NCBI RefSeq assembly: GCF_042685105.1
Contig: NZ_JBHUMO010000056.1
Coordinates: forward strand, 82,745-146,744
Source: Enterococcus_G camelliae
Lineage (GTDB): Bacteria; Bacillota; Bacilli; Lactobacillales; Enterococcaceae
Reading direction: 5' to 3'
DNA: 64,000 bases
The notes beneath the pieces were generated by a model that was not told the origin of the DNA, did no database searches, and saw only the letters and a program-made list of their open reading frames with translations. Made by a program: the position numbers and the translations under genes. Below, piece by piece: positions 33,600-43,220 of the stretch. Every line of letters starts with the position of its first letter. Within the stretch, counting starts at the first letter, position 1.

Positions 33600-34355
33600 A
33601 TGAATCAATTATTTATGACCTTTTTGGTGTATTCGGTGATTGGGTGGATCTGGGAGACGTTTTATTGTTCCATCAAAGACCACAAGTTTGTTTATCGGGG
33701 CTTTTTATTAGGTCCTTATTGCCCAGTCTATGGGTTTGGTGTTGTTACGGTACTGGTACTTGTCCCGCATCATGCTGGGACAATGCTCAACTTGTATTTT
33801 AATATCGTGGTGATTGTGACAATCATTGAATTTGTGACCAGTTGGCTATTGGAAAAACTATTCAACATGAAGTTATGGGATTATACACATGTGCCATTAA
33901 ATATTGAAGGTCGGGTTGCGGTGCCGGTCTCTTTCTTCTGGGGAATTGGTTGTCTGCTACTAATCAAAGTGATTAATCCCGTTATTCAGTCAGCCATCCA
34001 ACAGTTTTTATATCAGACGAGTCAATATGGGGGCATCGTTCTCGCTGTGCTATTCTTCGGCGACGCTGCCACAACGTTCCTATTTACGTTGACGACCAAA
34101 AAAGAAGTCGAGGCAGCCATTGATGAATCGGATAAAGAGAATGCGGCTATCAAAGAATTTCGTTGGAAGCAATTGATTACCAATCACGAATCTTCTCATA
34201 ATCGGAATCGGGTGCTCCAATTGTTGTCTTCACAACGGAAAAAATGGCGCCATCGGAATTTAAGTCGGATCGTGAAAAACTATCCGAATATTCGTTTTAA
34301 AAAGCGACGGTTGGTAAAAACAATGAACCAAGAATGGGAAGGAGGAAAGAAATAA
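33600..34355 (+). CDS. Putative ABC-transporter-type membrane protein (CmpB/COG4905 family)
   Basis: A 251-residue membrane protein with five to six helices in the first 180 residues and a very basic, cytoplasmic C-terminal tail (about 180-251, rich in Arg/Lys). FLVYSVIGWIWETFYCSIK, RGFLLGPYCPVYGFG, and KLWDYTHVPLNIEGRV are conserved blocks of the 'putative ABC transporter permease' family PF06541, whose function is not established. AGAGGTGAG lies before ATG. It is translationally coupled to the hydrolase gene that begins directly after its stop. Confidence 0.85.
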   Translation: MNQLFMTFLVYSVIGWIWETFYCSIKDHKFVYRGFLLGPYCPVYGFGVVTVLVLVPHHAGTMLNLYFNIVVIVTIIEFVTSWLLEKLFNMKLWDYTHVPLNIEGRVAVPVSFFWGIGCLLLIKVINPVIQSAIQQFLYQTSQYGGIVLAVLFFGDAATTFLFTLTTKKEVEAAIDESDKENAAIKEFRWKQLITNHESSHNRNRVLQLLSSQRKKWRHRNLSRIVKNYPNIRFKKRRLVKTMNQEWEGGKK

Positions 34356-35300
34356 ATGAAACAACAACATTGGCTTACGTCCTCGGATCAATCCCATCAA
34401 CTAAAAGTAAACTACTGGTTGCCAACCGAAAAACCCAAAGCGGTTATTCAGTTGGTTCACGGGATGGTGGAACACATCGACCGCTATGATTCCTTTGCCA
34501 AATTTTTAAATGCTCAAGGCTATGCGGTTATTGGTCATGATCATCTTGGACATGGAGATTCAATCGATAATGTGGGGGAATACGGTTACTTTGCTGAGCA
34601 AAAGGGGTACCGTTACCTTATTACAGATGTCAAACGAATCGAGGAGCAGTGGCGCACAAAATTTCCTGAGGTTCCCTATTTTCTATTGGGGCATAGCATG
34701 GGCTCGTTGGTTGTCCGAGATGTCTTAATCGAATATCCTACTGAAAGGTTGCAAGGAGCCATTATGATGGGGACTGCGTATGAATCCTTGCTGAAAATGA
34801 ACGTGGCACTACTAGTTAGCCGCGCTTTTATTCGGTTTCGAGGCAAGCGTTATCGCTCGACCTTTTTGGACAATTTGGCTTTCAATGGATTTAATCGTCA
34901 TATTCATTCTGCACGGACATCAAAGGATTGGCTCTCACGTGATGAAGACCAGGTGGATGCTTATATCCAAGACCCAAAAAATCAGTTTACCTTTACAACC
35001 CAAGCATACCAAGATCTTTTTTATTTAACAAAAGAAGCGAGCTCACCCAAAAAATTAAATCAAATTGATCCTAGACTGCCTCTTTTAGTTATTTCTGGTG
35101 AGGAGGATCCTGTTGGGCGCTATGGAAAAGGTGTGATTGCTTGTGCGCAACAATTGGCTAAAAATGGCAATCCAGTCACCCTAGAGCTGATGGCTGAAGG
35201 AAGACATGAATTATTAAATGAACAAAATGCAAAAACGGTGTATCAGTTATTGGTTAACTGGCTACGGAAATACGAAAAAACGAGTACTGACAGGAAATGA
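34356..35300 (+). CDS. Alpha/beta hydrolase, monoacylglycerol-lipase-like
   Basis: A 314-residue serine hydrolase without signal peptide. VIQLVHGMVEHIDRYDSFA supplies the oxyanion region, GHDHLGHGDS follows, and the nucleophile is Ser114 in LLGHSMGSLV. The acid is probably Asp in LLVISGEEDPVGRYG and the His in AEGRHELLNE. This arrangement is that of the Hydrolase_4/lysophospholipase (PldB-like) family acting on mono- or lysolipids. GGAGG lies 8 bp upstream, within the end of the membrane-protein gene. A phospholipid-remodelling role is inferred only from family. Confidence 0.88.
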   Translation: MKQQHWLTSSDQSHQLKVNYWLPTEKPKAVIQLVHGMVEHIDRYDSFAKFLNAQGYAVIGHDHLGHGDSIDNVGEYGYFAEQKGYRYLITDVKRIEEQWRTKFPEVPYFLLGHSMGSLVVRDVLIEYPTERLQGAIMMGTAYESLLKMNVALLVSRAFIRFRGKRYRSTFLDNLAFNGFNRHIHSARTSKDWLSRDEDQVDAYIQDPKNQFTFTTQAYQDLFYLTKEASSPKKLNQIDPRLPLLVISGEEDPVGRYGKGVIACAQQLAKNGNPVTLELMAEGRHELLNEQNAKTVYQLLVNWLRKYEKTSTDRK

Positions 35301-35370
35301 TTCATACAGCATAATTACCAGAAAATTAATAATTATTAGACAAATGAGTCGATTGGAAAGTTGGTAGCAA

Positions 35371-35840
35371 GTGGAGAAAGAATCGTTTATTCGAAAAATG
35401 AATGCCAAGCATTTAGTAATGTTGTCCCTCGATGGTGTAATTGGAACGGGTATTTTCCTGAGCTCCAGTTACCTCATTCAAACGGCAGGGCAATGGGAAC
35501 AATCATTGCCTACATTGTGGGGGCTTGCCTTGTGACATTGGTGATGATGTGTCTAGGTGAACTGTCTGTACATGAACCTCATACGAGTTCATTTCATAAT
35601 TATGCAACGAAGTATATACATCCAAGTGTGGGATTTGTGGTGGCGTGGTTGTATTGGCTAACTTGGACCGTTGCGCTCGGCTCCCAGCTTGTAACGATGG
35701 CAATCTTGATGCAACGGTGGTTTACAGGCATTCCACTATGGATTTAGTGTGCACTATTTATGGTCATTCTATTTGTGGCTAATGTGATTGACATCAAATG
35801 GTTTGCTTTTGTTATTATCAATTTTTCTATCCTAAAAAAA
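35371..35840 (+). pseudogene. mmuP: S-methylmethionine permease MmuP remnant
   Basis: The frame from GTG 35371 reads KHLVMLSLDGVIGTGIFLSS, the first helix of an amino-acid/polyamine/organocation permease. Near 35489 one base is missing; the next phase continues MGTIIAYIVGACLVTLVMM, GELSVHEPHTSSFHNYA and VVAWLYWLTWTVALGSQ. An in-frame TAG at 35745-35747 follows, with decayed sequence until about 35840. Only the first third of the ~460-residue family is left. MmuP is inferred from the neighbouring mmuM. Confidence 0.75.
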
Positions 35841-35887
35841 ATAAAGACAAAGGAGTATCATCAATGATTGGTTGATGAGTGATTGAT

Positions 35888-36808
35888 ATGAATGCATTTC
35901 AAGCGTGGCAATCCAAACAGTCGTGTATTATTCTTGACGGAGCGATGTCAACACGGTTAGAAGAGCTTGGCTTAGATTTAAATGATCCTTTGTGGACAGC
36001 CAAAGCCTTGCTACAGGATCCTGAAAAAATCTATCAAGTCCATCTTGATTATTTTAATGCTGGAGCAAACATTGCGATTACCAACAGCTACCAAGCATCG
36101 ATGGCTAGCTTTAAAAAAATGGGATTATCAATCGAAGAGGGTCGCGCATTGGTGCAACAATCGGTTGAGTTGGCAAAATAAGCAAGAGAGGCCAGTAAGA
36201 CAAAACAAGCAAAGTGGATTGCAGGCTCAGTTGGTCCTTATGGGGCTTATTTAGCCGATGGTTCGGAATACAAAGGGAATTACGGTCAGACTCCAAGCGA
36301 ACTGGCCGCATTTCACGAGGAACGGTTGGCAGTATTAGCCAACTCAGGAATTGATTTATTCGCTTGTGCAACGATGCCCGATATTCTCGAAATTGATACC
36401 CTGCGAACCTTGTTAAATCAGTATACAGAAATCCCAGCATGGTTCACTGTTACAATGAAAGATCCTAGCCATCTAAGTGATGGCACTGCGCTAAAAGAAT
36501 TTCAAGAGCGCATGGAACAGAGTCCGACCGTTTTTGCTTATGGTGTCAATTGTTTAAAACCGGAGTGGGTAGAGGAAGTTATTGCCCAATTAGCAGAGTG
36601 CCATTCAAAGCCATTTGTGGTTTACCCTAACTCTGGAGAAACCTATGATGCAACCTCAAAAACGTGGACACACAGTGGAAATCACGCACAATGGTTTTCG
36701 ACGGAAGCCGTTGGATGGAATCAAATGGGGGCGCAATTGATTGGGGGCTGTTGTTGTACCTCTGTGCCGGAAATTCAACAACTTGTTAAGCAGTTTTCAA
36801 AAAAATAA
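35888..36808 (+). pseudogene. mmuM: Homocysteine S-methyltransferase MmuM, nonsense mutation
   Basis: MmuM transfers a methyl group from S-methylmethionine to homocysteine, giving two methionines. The reading starts MNAFQAWQSKQSCIILDGAMSTRLEE. It is interrupted by TAA at 36179-36181 (most simply from CAA) and continues in the same frame through AGSVGPYGAYLADGSEY, ANSGIDLFACATMPD, FAYGVNCLKPE (zinc Cys) and QLIGGCCCTSVPEI, the Gly-Gly-Cys-Cys zinc motif. Apart from the stop it appears complete at about 306 residues. The whole two-gene operon is therefore dead or dying. Confidence 0.88.
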
Positions 36809-36817
36809 AAAAAACAC

Positions 36818-36846
36818 TTGTAAATAATGACAAGTATCGGTACACT
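36818..36846 (+). promoter_or_regulatory. Promoter with inverted repeat upstream of the ABC exporter leader
   Basis: -35 TTGTAA (36818-36823), 17-bp spacer, -10 TACACT (36841-36846). ACTTGT and ACAAGT (about 36816-36835) form an inverted repeat over the -35, a possible operator. Confidence 0.6.
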
Positions 36847-36891
36847 ATGACATGTAGTTAAGAAAAATTTAAGAAAGAGAGGGAATGTGTG

Positions 36892-36972
36892 ATGAATAAC
36901 AGAAAACAAAACAAGCAAAACACCAATTTCATATCATCAACAAAATTAATCCCTTCTCTGGATTCTATTTAG
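36892..36972 (+). CDS. Short leader ORF (26 aa) before the ABC exporter
   Basis: A 26-codon reading frame, MNNRKQNKQNTNFISSTKL to DSI, is preceded by GAGAGGG with 8-bp spacing and sits between a good promoter and a terminator. It could be a leader peptide of a ribosome-sensing attenuator that controls the exporter genes, or the scar of a deleted gene. Translation has not been shown; no family is recognisable. Confidence 0.4.
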   Translation: MNNRKQNKQNTNFISSTKLIPSLDSI

Positions 36973-37007
36973 CGTATCTTTAGCAATTATTCCATACGTA
37001 TAACTAG

Positions 37008-37043
37008 GCTCTGTTCTGATGAAAAAAGGGACAGGGCTTTTTT
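37008..37043 (+). terminator. Terminator or attenuator before the ABC exporter
   Basis: GCTCTGTTC (37008-37016) pairs with GGGACAGGGC (37028-37037, with G-U pairs), T run 37038-37043. It lies 72 bp before the exporter start, so readthrough or antitermination is needed to transcribe the exporter from the upstream promoter. Confidence 0.65.
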
Positions 37044-37114
37044 GCGCGCTTTTTAGACAGAGAAGGCAAAAAGAAAAAAGAGTTTCCAATGAAAACTCAA
37101 CAAAAGGAGAGCAC

Positions 37115-38863
37115 ATGAATTATATTTTAAAGCAGTTATGGAGTTATTTTTACGCACATAAAAAACGATACGTCATTGTCCTCGTGTTTATGTTGGTAGC
37201 CAGTGCAATGTACGTGGCACCAACCTATATTATTCGGTTATTTGTGGATGCGATTATTGAAAAAAAATTAACAAGTAGCATGTTAATCCAATACATAGGC
37301 CTTTTTGGCGGAGCCATTTTGCTTGCCTATGTGACGGAATTTGTATGGACGTATAATTTATTTATTGGTTCGTATGATATTCAGCGTAATTTACGCGGAG
37401 AGTTAATGGCTCATTTCTTAAAAATGGGGGCTCCGTTTTATCATCGCTTTCGCACGGGAGATTTGATGACTCGCTCAAGTGATGATGTGCAGGTCATGGG
37501 TATGACTGTTGGCTATGGTCTAATGGTTTTTTTGAACACGAGTCTGTACCTTGGATTTATTGTTTTGATGATGGCCTGGAGCGTTTCTTGGCAATTGACC
37601 TTGATTGCACTCATTCCCATGCCGCTCTTAGCGTATTTTATTTTTAAATGGGGATCAGAAGTGGATGCTGCTTTTACAGATGCACAAAATTCTGTTTCGG
37701 ATATGAACAGCGAAGTATTGGAGATTATTGACGGCATCCGCGTGGTACGCGCCTTTGGATTGGAAGAAGCTACGACTGTTCAATTTGAAAAACAGACAGA
37801 GCAAACGAAAGAAAAAAATGACCGCGTCTCCGAAATTGATGCACGCTTTACACCACTGATTACCATTGTTTTGGCTATCAGTTTTGTAATCAGTTTTGGG
37901 TTTGGTGCATTACTAGTTGTCCGTCAAGCCATTTCGATTGGGGCAATGGTTTCCTTTCAAGTTTATCTGACCATGGTCGTTTGGCCGATGATTTCTGCAG
38001 GCGATTTGGTGAATGTCATGCAACAAGGAGCGGCATCTTGGCGGCGGATTAACGAAGTGCTGCAAACGGGAGATGGCGTGGAAAAAGAAGGAACCGTCGA
38101 AGCAAACACATTTGAAAGTCTGGCACTGCAGCAGTTTCATTTTAAATACCCAGACACTCAACGCATGGTGCTATCAGGAGTAGACTTAACGGTACGACGG
38201 GGGGAAGTCATCGGGATAGTCGGCAAAACGGGTAGCGGCAAAACAACTATTTTGCGGCAGTTTGGTCATCGCTATCCATACTCCAATGAAGTTCCTCAAT
38301 TAAATGGTCAACCACTGACGGCATACACGACGCAATCTGTACGGACGCAACTTGCGGAAGTACCGCAAGAGCACACCCTTTTTTCTCGTACAATTCGCGA
38401 AAATCTCCTATTTGGAGACAATCAGGCCACAGATGAACAACTATGGCAAGCATTGGAGATGGCATGCCTGGCTGAAGATATTCGTCGGATGCCCGAGCAA
38501 TTAGCTACGCTAGTTGGGGAAAAAGGGGTCTCGTTGTCGGGCGGTCAAAAACAACGCCTTTCGTTAGCCAGAGCCTTTTTAAGAAAGAGTCCCGTTTTAT
38601 TATTGGATGATGCCTTGTCCGCAGTCGATGCGAAAACGGAACAAGCCATTATTGAAAATTTACAAAATCAGTCCGTTACGGATACATTGTTGATTGTGAC
38701 ACATCGTCTTTCTGCCATTACCACTGCGTCTCAAGTCATCGTGTTGGATGAAGGAAAAGTAGTTCAACGTGGCACGCACGCAAGTTTAATTCAAGAACCA
38801 GGATGGTATCAAGAACAATACTATCATCAACAAATAAAGGAGGATGAGGCTACTCATGCTTAA
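37115..38863 (+). CDS. Heterodimeric ABC exporter, subunit with degenerate catalytic site
   Basis: A 582-residue half-transporter: six-helix membrane domain (about 1-310) and nucleotide-binding domain (about 340-575). Walker A VGKTGSGKTT and signature LSGGQKQRLSLARA are canonical, but the catalytic Glu after Walker B is Asp (LLLDDALSAVD). This asymmetric pattern is that of LmrCD, EfrCD, BmrCD and TM287/288 multidrug exporters, in which one ATP site is non-hydrolytic. ATG 37115 is chosen by AAGGAG 7 bp upstream. It overlaps the next gene by 8 bp. Substrates are probably lipophilic drugs or toxins. Confidence 0.92.
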   Translation: MNYILKQLWSYFYAHKKRYVIVLVFMLVASAMYVAPTYIIRLFVDAIIEKKLTSSMLIQYIGLFGGAILLAYVTEFVWTYNLFIGSYDIQRNLRGELMAHFLKMGAPFYHRFRTGDLMTRSSDDVQVMGMTVGYGLMVFLNTSLYLGFIVLMMAWSVSWQLTLIALIPMPLLAYFIFKWGSEVDAAFTDAQNSVSDMNSEVLEIIDGIRVVRAFGLEEATTVQFEKQTEQTKEKNDRVSEIDARFTPLITIVLAISFVISFGFGALLVVRQAISIGAMVSFQVYLTMVVWPMISAGDLVNVMQQGAASWRRINEVLQTGDGVEKEGTVEANTFESLALQQFHFKYPDTQRMVLSGVDLTVRRGEVIGIVGKTGSGKTTILRQFGHRYPYSNEVPQLNGQPLTAYTTQSVRTQLAEVPQEHTLFSRTIRENLLFGDNQATDEQLWQALEMACLAEDIRRMPEQLATLVGEKGVSLSGGQKQRLSLARAFLRKSPVLLLDDALSAVDAKTEQAIIENLQNQSVTDTLLIVTHRLSAITTASQVIVLDEGKVVQRGTHASLIQEPGWYQEQYYHQQIKEDEATHA

Positions 38864-40604
38864 GACGATTTATCGCCTATTAAACTATGTACGTTTTTAT
38901 AAGCAACGCTTTATCATTGGGGCAAGTTTATTAATCGTGGCGACCAGCTTGGAATTGTACTCCCCAATGTTGGCCAAACGTTTAATCGACCAAGTATTAA
39001 CCCCCGCTTTTGAAACCGGGGTCTTAAACAAAGAATGGTTAATTCTATTATTAATGAGTTATCTATTACTGAACAGTGTCGGTTCTTTATTAAAATATAT
39101 GAGTTTATTGCTTTTAAGAAAAATGTCCAACCGCATTGTCAAACAAATGCGCAATGAACTTTTCAATCATATGCATCAATTACCGGTGTCCTATTTTGAC
39201 CAAATTCCAGCTGGTAAAGTTGTTGCCCGGATTACCAATGATACAGAAGCTTTGCGTGGAAATTTTTATGTCAATGTGATTAGCAATATGCTAAGCAATG
39301 CGATTCAAATTGTCGGGGCTTTTATCGCCCTCATGTTGTTGGATAAGCGTGTGGGTCTAGCGATGTTAATCCTAATGCCTATTTTGATCTTTTGGCAAAA
39401 ACAGTACACGAAGTATGCATCAAAGTACAATTTAGCCATGCGGGAATACATCTCTCAAATCAGTGGGCAATTGAATGAATTTGTCCAAGGAATGGCGATT
39501 GTTCAAGCCTTTCAACGGGAAAAACAATTGTTGCAAGAATTTAAGGAGACGGTCCAAAAATGGTTTGAGATGGGGAGAAAATATTTGTTACTTGACTCCA
39601 TCGTTGCATGGGGATTCGCGAATCTATTAAGAAACCTAACAATGCTCATCGTGTTGTCGTTGGCATCTTATCAATTTTTGGGTGGAAAAATGGCATTGTC
39701 AGCCGGTTTGCTATACGTGTTTATTGATTATATCAATCGTTTATTTGATCCGATTGACGGCTTTATTCAAACAATGGCCAATATTCAGCAATCACTCGCT
39801 GCGGGCCAACGAATTTTTGAATTTGCTGATCAAGCAGTGGAATCACAAGAATCACCAGAATTGACAATGGGGGCAGGCGATGTCCGGTTTCAACATGTGT
39901 CATTTGGTTATTTGCCAGAGCAATTGGTTTTAAAAGATATCAGTTTTCATGCGACGCCAGGCGAAACAGTGGCCCTTGTCGGTCATACTGGCTCCGGAAA
40001 ATCGAGTATTTTGAATCTGCTGTTCCGATTTTATGATCCACAAGAAGGTTCGATTGTGATTGATGGTCAGACGATTGAGGATTATAGTCGCCAAAGTGTC
40101 CGCGAAGGAATGGCCATCGTTTTACAAGATCCGTATCTTTTTTCTGGAACGATTGCAAGCAACATTGGGATGAACCGACCAGATATTACCGACGAGATGA
40201 TTATTGATGCCATGAGACAAGTTGGTGCAGACTACCTTCTGGATCGCTACGAAGAAGGAATTCATCACCCTGTGGTTGAAAAAGGCAATGAATTCTCAAG
40301 TGGAGAGCGCCAATTAATCAGTTTTGCACGGGCTTTGGTTGTGAATCCCAAAATTCTCATTTTGGACGAGGCAACTAGCCATGTCGACACTGAAACGGAA
40401 ACCATTATTCAAAAAGCGATGAATGTCCTGAAAAAAGGTCGTACGACGTTTATGATTGCCCATCGTTTGTCGACAATCAAAGAAGCCAATCAAATTTTGG
40501 TTCTGGATCAAGGAGCAATCGTTGAGCAAGGCAATCATCACTCGTTGATTGCGCAAGCGGGGATTTATCATCAAATGTATCAAATGCAAGCAGAACAACT
40601 ATAA
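38856..40604 (+). CDS. Heterodimeric ABC exporter, second subunit
   Basis: A 582-residue partner of the upstream half-transporter. Six membrane helices (about 1-320) are followed by a nucleotide-binding domain with Walker A VGHTGSGKSS, a non-canonical signature FSSGERQLISFARA and a canonical Walker B plus catalytic Glu, ILILDEATSHVD, with H-loop IAHRLSTI. The deviant signature here and the Asp in the partner together form the degenerate site, so the two subunits are complementary. AGGAGG lies 13 bp before ATG 38856. A strong terminator follows. Confidence 0.93.
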   Translation: MLKTIYRLLNYVRFYKQRFIIGASLLIVATSLELYSPMLAKRLIDQVLTPAFETGVLNKEWLILLLMSYLLLNSVGSLLKYMSLLLLRKMSNRIVKQMRNELFNHMHQLPVSYFDQIPAGKVVARITNDTEALRGNFYVNVISNMLSNAIQIVGAFIALMLLDKRVGLAMLILMPILIFWQKQYTKYASKYNLAMREYISQISGQLNEFVQGMAIVQAFQREKQLLQEFKETVQKWFEMGRKYLLLDSIVAWGFANLLRNLTMLIVLSLASYQFLGGKMALSAGLLYVFIDYINRLFDPIDGFIQTMANIQQSLAAGQRIFEFADQAVESQESPELTMGAGDVRFQHVSFGYLPEQLVLKDISFHATPGETVALVGHTGSGKSSILNLLFRFYDPQEGSIVIDGQTIEDYSRQSVREGMAIVLQDPYLFSGTIASNIGMNRPDITDEMIIDAMRQVGADYLLDRYEEGIHHPVVEKGNEFSSGERQLISFARALVVNPKILILDEATSHVDTETETIIQKAMNVLKKGRTTFMIAHRLSTIKEANQILVLDQGAIVEQGNHHSLIAQAGIYHQMYQMQAEQL

Positions 40605-40609
40605 TCAAG

Positions 40610-40657
40610 AACTCACTCTTAGCGATAAGGAAAATCTATCACTAAGAGTGAGTTTTT
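40610..40657 (+). terminator. Terminator after the ABC exporter
   Basis: AACTCACTCTTAG (40610-40622) pairs perfectly with 40642-40654, plus an inner GATA/TATC extension; T to 40657. Confidence 0.9.
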
Positions 40658-40743
40658 CATATACATTTTTCAAGTTTTGTATTAAACTAACAACAATATG
40701 AGAAAATAATGAGATAATGAAGTGAGAAAAGGATGAATGGGGA

Positions 40744-41454
40744 ATGAAAAGGCCAGTAATCGGAATTGCAGCAAACGAAATTCAAAATTCAGGAGAAGTA
40801 TTGCATGAATTACCGATAATCTACACACCAATCGGCTATGTGAAAGCTGTCCAAAAGGCTGGAGCACTCGCGCTCGTATTGCCAATTAGCGAAAAAGAGG
40901 CAGCCAAAGAATACATTCATCAAATTGATAAATTGGTGTTAGCAGGTGGTCAAAATGTGGCGACGAAGTTTTACGGACAACCATTAGCTACCGAGCAAGA
41001 TTATAGCTTTTTAGCGCGTGATGAATTTGAATTGGCATTAATTGATGAGGCACTTCGACAAAAGAAGCCGATTTTTGCAGTTTGTCGAGGAATGCAATTA
41101 CTCAATGTCGCATTTGGTGGGGATTTGCAACAAAAGATTGATGAAAGCAACGGCACTCGCCACATGCAAGCACCCATTCCTCGAGAAATCCCGACACATG
41201 CCATCCAGACCTTGGAAGATAGTATGTTACAGTCACTTTATGGAAGTCGAAACAAAGTGAACTCATTTCACCACCAAGCCATAAATCGTTTGGCAAGTAA
41301 TTTTACAGCGACTGCTTGGAGCCCGGATAATATTATTGAAGGGATCGAGGATACCCAGCATAAAATCCTTGCTGTCCAATGGCACCCAGATTTTGCTTAT
41401 GAGGCTTTGGTGCAAGAGATGGGGATTTTTCAATACGTAGTGAATCACTTATAG
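40744..41454 (+). CDS. Gamma-glutamyl hydrolase, peptidase C26 (PuuD-like)
   Basis: A 236-residue class I glutamine-amidotransferase-like hydrolase. The nucleophile is Cys114 in IFAVCRGMQLLNV, and the catalytic His and acidic residue appear in LAVQWHPDF near the C-terminus. KLVLAGGQNVATKFYG holds the oxyanion segment. Relatives such as PuuD cut gamma-glutamyl-GABA or other gamma-glutamyl amides. The gene lies 30 bp before an oligopeptide-binding lipoprotein gene, suggesting that peptides or gamma-glutamyl compounds taken up are hydrolysed. ATG follows GGATGAATGGGG. Confidence 0.88.
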   Translation: MKRPVIGIAANEIQNSGEVLHELPIIYTPIGYVKAVQKAGALALVLPISEKEAAKEYIHQIDKLVLAGGQNVATKFYGQPLATEQDYSFLARDEFELALIDEALRQKKPIFAVCRGMQLLNVAFGGDLQQKIDESNGTRHMQAPIPREIPTHAIQTLEDSMLQSLYGSRNKVNSFHHQAINRLASNFTATAWSPDNIIEGIEDTQHKILAVQWHPDFAYEALVQEMGIFQYVVNHL

Positions 41455-41484
41455 AAAGTTGGAAAAGAAAAAGGGGGAAAAAGA

Positions 41485-43128
41485 ATGAAGAAACGCGTAG
41501 TGGGTTATTTAGCAATTGCAGCCTTGGTTTTGGCTGCCTGCTCAACAACAGGAAAGAAAGACAGCTCAGGGGATACCGGAAGCGGCAGCAGTACAACTAA
41601 GCAAGTCATCGAGGTTTCCACACCAGGAGAACTTTCGACTTTAGACAGTGGACAATACAGTGATGTAAACAGCTCTGATATGATTGGTCAACTGACAGAA
41701 GGCCTTTATCGAACCGACAAAGATGGAAATCCAGAACTAGCAATTGCTTCCGAAAAACCGACTGTTAGCGAGGATGGCCTAAGCTATACGTTTAAATTGC
41801 GGGATGCCAAATGGAGCAATGGCGATGAGGTGACCGCAGCTGACTTTGTCTATGCCTATCAATATGTTGTTGACCCAACCAATGCTTCAAGCAGTAGCAA
41901 CCGGATGGATATCTTTAAGAATGCTAGCAAGATTCGGCAAGGGCAAGCCGCAGTAGAGACACTTGGGGTCAAAGCCATTGATAAGCATACCTTGCAAATC
42001 GATTTAGAAAGCCCAATTACTTATTTGGATCAAATATTAGTTGGGACACCCTTTATGCCCAAAAATGCAGCTTTTGCCAAAGAGAAAGGCAAATCTTATG
42101 GAACAAGTGCTGAAAATTTCGTTGGGAATGGTCCCTTTAAAATTGAAGGTTGGACAGGTGCTAATGAATCTTGGAAGCTAGTGAAAAACAAAACCTACTG
42201 GGATGCAGCAAATGTGAAATTAAAAGAAATTGATGTTCAAGTGGTCAAAGAAACAGGAACTGGGGTCAATCTTTTTGAAACCAATGCGCTAGACTACACA
42301 ACATTAACAGATACGTACGCACAGCAATACAAAAACAATCAATTAGCACATTACGTACCAAAAGCACTAGTTGGCTATATCAGCGCCAATCAAAAGCGCG
42401 AGGTAACTGGTAATTTAAATGTTCGGCAAGCAATCTTACAAGCGATTGATAAAAAATCATTTGCAGAAAATATCTTAGGCGATGGTTCGACCGCATTGAA
42501 TGGTTTCGTTCCTAGTAATTTTGCCAAAGATCCAAAAACGGGAGAAGATTTCCGCAAAGAAAATGGTGACTTGCTTCCATTTGATGTTAAAAAAGCACAG
42601 GCTTCTTGGGCGAAAGCCAAAGAAGAGCTAGGCAAAGATCAAATCACACTTGAATTATTATCGTCTGACACGGCCTCATCCAAGAAGACAGTCGAATTTA
42701 TTCAAGGGCAATTGGAACAAAATTTACCAGGGCTAAAGGTCAATCTAAAGTCGGTTCCCTTGCAAAATCGATTGGATTTACAAACAGCTGGCGATTTTGA
42801 TTTAGTATTTGGAACATGGACACCAGACTACGCAGATCCAATTAATTTCTTGGAATTTTATGATTCTAAAGGTGGATTGAATACTTCCGGTTATGCCAGT
42901 GCCACTTACGATCAAGGCTTGGAAAAAGCACGCACGACCTTAGCCAATGATTCTGAAGCAAGATGGCAAGAGCTCCTAGCATTGGAAAAACAACTTGTCG
43001 AAACGGATACGGCTGTTTTGCCACTCTATCAAGGAGCAGTTGCTTATTTGCAATCGGAACGTCTGCAAAATCTACAAATTTTCCCATTTGGTCGAACAGT
43101 CTCCTATCGTTTGGCATCGGTGAAATAA
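41485..43128 (+). CDS. Oligopeptide ABC transporter substrate-binding lipoprotein (OppA-like)
   Basis: A 547-residue lipoprotein. The signal MKKRVVGYLAIAALVLAAC gives lipobox Cys19, then a Ser/Gly/Thr-rich spacer. The SBP_bac_5 fold is indicated by ASEKPTVSEDGLSYTFKLRD, WSNGDEVTAADFVYAYQYVVDPT, NVRQAILQAIDKKSF and YADPINFLEFYDSKGG. It delivers peptides to an Opp permease encoded elsewhere: none of its own is adjacent, though a full Dpp-type set lies at 47-53 kb. AAGGGGG upstream. Such orphan OppA paralogues can also act as pheromone receptors in enterococci. Confidence 0.92.
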   Translation: MKKRVVGYLAIAALVLAACSTTGKKDSSGDTGSGSSTTKQVIEVSTPGELSTLDSGQYSDVNSSDMIGQLTEGLYRTDKDGNPELAIASEKPTVSEDGLSYTFKLRDAKWSNGDEVTAADFVYAYQYVVDPTNASSSSNRMDIFKNASKIRQGQAAVETLGVKAIDKHTLQIDLESPITYLDQILVGTPFMPKNAAFAKEKGKSYGTSAENFVGNGPFKIEGWTGANESWKLVKNKTYWDAANVKLKEIDVQVVKETGTGVNLFETNALDYTTLTDTYAQQYKNNQLAHYVPKALVGYISANQKREVTGNLNVRQAILQAIDKKSFAENILGDGSTALNGFVPSNFAKDPKTGEDFRKENGDLLPFDVKKAQASWAKAKEELGKDQITLELLSSDTASSKKTVEFIQGQLEQNLPGLKVNLKSVPLQNRLDLQTAGDFDLVFGTWTPDYADPINFLEFYDSKGGLNTSGYASATYDQGLEKARTTLANDSEARWQELLALEKQLVETDTAVLPLYQGAVAYLQSERLQNLQIFPFGRTVSYRLASVK

Positions 43129-43144
43129 CGTAACAGCATAGCTA

Positions 43145-43188
43145 AAAAAGAGGACTGAGTCAGTAGTACATGACTTAGTCCTCTTTTT
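43145..43188. terminator. Bidirectional terminator between convergent genes
   Basis: Bases 43145-43162 pair with 43171-43188 (one mismatch), with A and T runs at the ends. Confidence 0.9.
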
Positions 43189-43220
43189 GAGGGGGGCGAG
43201 TGGCTATTACGGGAAAAAAA

